This document shows, one piece after another, positions 4,733 through 6,530 of a DNA stretch of 6,530 bases; position 1 is the first letter of the stretch, and each line of letters starts with the position of its first letter. This stretch comes from Lactobacillus sp. (GTDB taxonomy: Bacteria > Bacillota > Bacilli > Lactobacillales > Lactobacillaceae): NCBI GenBank assembly GCA_003482405.1, contig DMZB01000300.1, positions 1-6,530 on the forward strand, read 5' to 3'. The translations under genes and the position numbers were made by a program. The notes below the pieces were generated by a model. The model saw only the letters and a program-made list of their open reading frames with translations. It made no database searches and had not been told where the DNA came from.

Positions 4733-6530
4733 GTGGCAGAAGACACGCAGAATATTCAGGAATTAACCCTGGAAGATGTGATGGGTGAACGCTTTGGTCG
4801 TTACTCCAAGTCCATCATTCAGGACCGCGCGCTACCAGATATTCGTGACGGTTTAAAGCCGGTGCAACGACGAATTCTGTATGCGATGAATAAAGACGGT
4901 AACACCTATGACAAAGGGTTCCGTAAGTCGGCTAAATCTGTTGGTAACGTTATGGGTAATTATCATCCGCACGGTGATTCATCCATTTATGAAGCCATGG
5001 TACGGATGAGCCAGGACTGGAAATTACGGGCACCACTGATTGAAATGCACGGAAATAATGGTTCAATCGACGCTGATCCGCCGGCTGCAATGCGTTACAC
5101 AGAAGCAAGATTAAGCAAGATTTCTGGGACAATGTTGCAGGATATCGACAAAGACACCGTTGACTTCGTGCCAAACTTTGATGACACGGAACAGGAACCG
5201 ACAGTTTTACCTGCACGCTTTCCCAACCTTTTGTTAAATGGTGCCAGTGGTATTTCAGCTGGTTATGCGACAGAAATTCCACCGCACAATTTAAATGAAC
5301 TGATCGACGCGATTGTGTATTTGTTAGCCCATCCCAAGGCGTCGACGGATGATTTAATGCAGTTTGTTAAGGGCCCTGACTTCCCGACGGGCGGCATTAT
5401 TCAAGGCTTAGAAGGAATCAAAAAGGCCTACAACACGGGCGCTGGTCGGATCGTGTTACGCTCTAAAACGGCGTTTAAACCGTTAAAGGGTGGTAAACAA
5501 GAAATTGAAATCACTGAAATTCCTTACGAAGTGAACAAGGCCTTGCTTGTTAAAAAAATGGACGAGATCCGGATCATGAAAAAAGTGGAGGGTATCGTTG
5601 AAGTTCGCGATGAATCAGATCGCCAAGGACTGACAATTGCCGTGGAGCTTAAGGCAGATGCGGATGCACAGGGGATTTTAAATTACCTGCTTAAGAATAC
5701 TGATCTGCAGATCACGTATAACTTCAACATGGTGGCCATTCACAACATGCGGCCTGAGCGTGTTGGCTTGAAGACCTCCTTGCAAGCTTATATTGATTTT
5801 CAACGTGAGGTGATCACCAAACGGACTCAGTTTGATTTGAACAAGGCACAAAAGCGTCAACACATTATTGATGGGTTGATCAAGGCCCTGTCTATTTTGG
5901 ATGAAGTAATCAAGACGATCCGTGCAAGCAAGAACCGCAAAGATGCTAAGCAAAACTTGATGGATAAGTATGAGTTCACCGATCCTCAAGCTGAAGCCAT
6001 TGTGACGTTGCAATTGTACCGGTTGACCAATACCGATATTACCGAATTGCAGCAGGAACACGATCAATTGACCGACCAGATTGCAACACTCACCGACATT
6101 CTTGCTAACGATGCCTCATTACGCAAGGTCATGCGGAGTCAAATGCAAGAGATCAAAAAAGGCTTTGGGACACCGAGATTGACTCAAATTGAAGATCAAA
6201 TCGAGGAACTCAAGGTTGATCGGACTGTCATGGTACCTGACGAAACCGTTGTTTTGATGGTTTCTCATGATGGGTATATCAAACGTAGTTCACCACGTTC
6301 TTATCAGGCCTCGCCTGAAAATGACAATGGTTTGAAAGAGGAGGATTATCCGATCCTGCTTAAACAGGTCTCAACACTCGATCATTTGTTTATGTTCACC
6401 AGTAAGGGGAACATGATCTACCGACCGATTCATGAAGTGACGGCTGCGCGTTGGAAGGATACCGGCGAACACATTTCTCAATCCATTGGCTTAGCTGATG
6501 ACGAAGACATGATTGGGGCATACACATTCA
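4733..6530 (+). CDS. parC: DNA topoisomerase IV subunit A (ParC), 3' partial
   Basis: This is the DNA-breaking subunit of topoisomerase IV. The reading frame is open from the GTG at 4733 to the right edge (599 codons plus one base) with no frameshift; full-length relatives are about 810-820 residues, so the end of the C-terminal domain is missing. Features seen are [21 protein letters not shown] (32-52), the winged-helix segment [20 protein letters not shown] (75-94) with the quinolone-determining positions in the sensitive form (Ser83, Glu87, equivalent to S. aureus GrlA Ser80/Glu84), and [10 protein letters not shown] (118-127) with catalytic Arg121-Tyr122. A tower region and long helical coiled-coil stretch occupy roughly 350-480, and the beta-pinwheel C-terminal domain starts near residue 500. 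The [22 protein letters not shown] pattern and parE linkage distinguish it from GyrA. The gap to parE is 43 bases with no terminator, so the two genes are co-transcribed. Confidence 0.97.
   Translation, partial: MAEDTQNIQELTLEDVMGERFGRYSKSIIQDRALPDIRDGLKPVQRRILYAMNKDGNTYDKGFRKSAKSVGNVMGNYHPHGDSSIYEAMVRMSQDWKLRAPLIEMHGNNGSIDADPPAAMRYTEARLSKISGTMLQDIDKDTVDFVPNFDDTEQEPTVLPARFPNLLLNGASGISAGYATEIPPHNLNELIDAIVYLLAHPKASTDDLMQFVKGPDFPTGGIIQGLEGIKKAYNTGAGRIVLRSKTAFKPLKGGKQEIEITEIPYEVNKALLVKKMDEIRIMKKVEGIVEVRDESDRQGLTIAVELKADADAQGILNYLLKNTDLQITYNFNMVAIHNMRPERVGLKTSLQAYIDFQREVITKRTQFDLNKAQKRQHIIDGLIKALSILDEVIKTIRASKNRKDAKQNLMDKYEFTDPQAEAIVTLQLYRLTNTDITELQQEHDQLTDQIATLTDILANDASLRKVMRSQMQEIKKGFGTPRLTQIEDQIEELKVDRTVMVPDETVVLMVSHDGYIKRSSPRSYQASPENDNGLKEEDYPILLKQVSTLDHLFMFTSKGNMIYRPIHEVTAARWKDTGEHISQSIGLADDEDMIGAYTF

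Noticed and set aside
1..6530. Mobile elements, CRISPR arrays, phage genes or defence systems
   Set aside because: Apart from the chromosomal Xer-type recombinase end, no transposase, terminal inverted repeat of IS type, spaced repeats or defence-type proteins were seen; all other genes are core housekeeping genes.

Overview
The window looks like an ordinary stretch of a Lactobacillaceae (lactic acid bacterium, Bacillota) chromosome. The evidence is the ParE/ParC sequence type, the PlsY acyltransferase, strong AGGAGG-type ribosome binding sites and a gene order I remember from lactobacilli: xerC, then (usually hslV-hslU), an aldose epimerase, plsY, parE, parC. Genus and species cannot be fixed from the sequence alone.

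Layout. The left edge carries the last 60 codons of a tyrosine recombinase, most likely XerC, on the + strand. A LacX/GalM-type aldose 1-epimerase family gene (244-1122, +) follows 59 bases later, and a good intrinsic terminator closes it. Bases 1123-1416 hold no convincing gene but are rich in inverted repeats, because plsY (1417-2259, -) converges on the epimerase gene. These repeats include a terminator that reads on the minus strand and probably ends the plsY transcript. A divergent control region (2260-2556) follows. It has a well-formed promoter for plsY (minus strand), a likely promoter for parE (plus strand) and a near-consensus Gram-positive LexA (SOS) box on the parE promoter. parE (2557-4689) and parC (from 4733, running off the right edge) form an operon encoding topoisomerase IV.

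How the parts work together. ParE (ATPase and TOPRIM subunit) and ParC (DNA-cleaving subunit) assemble into the heterotetrameric enzyme that unlinks daughter chromosomes. XerC acts in chromosome dimer resolution at dif sites, a related late step of segregation. PlsY makes lysophosphatidic acid for membrane lipid synthesis. The epimerase family protein probably acts on a sugar or sugar phosphate, with unknown substrate. No phage, transposon, CRISPR array, tRNA or rRNA was seen.

The points most worth a second look are the LexA box in front of parEC, the nested and partly competing hairpins between the epimerase gene and plsY, the low-complexity acidic tails on both PlsY (with a three-copy 18-bp repeat) and ParE, and the apparent absence of hslVU after xerC. 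I found no convincing undescribed multi-gene system in this window.
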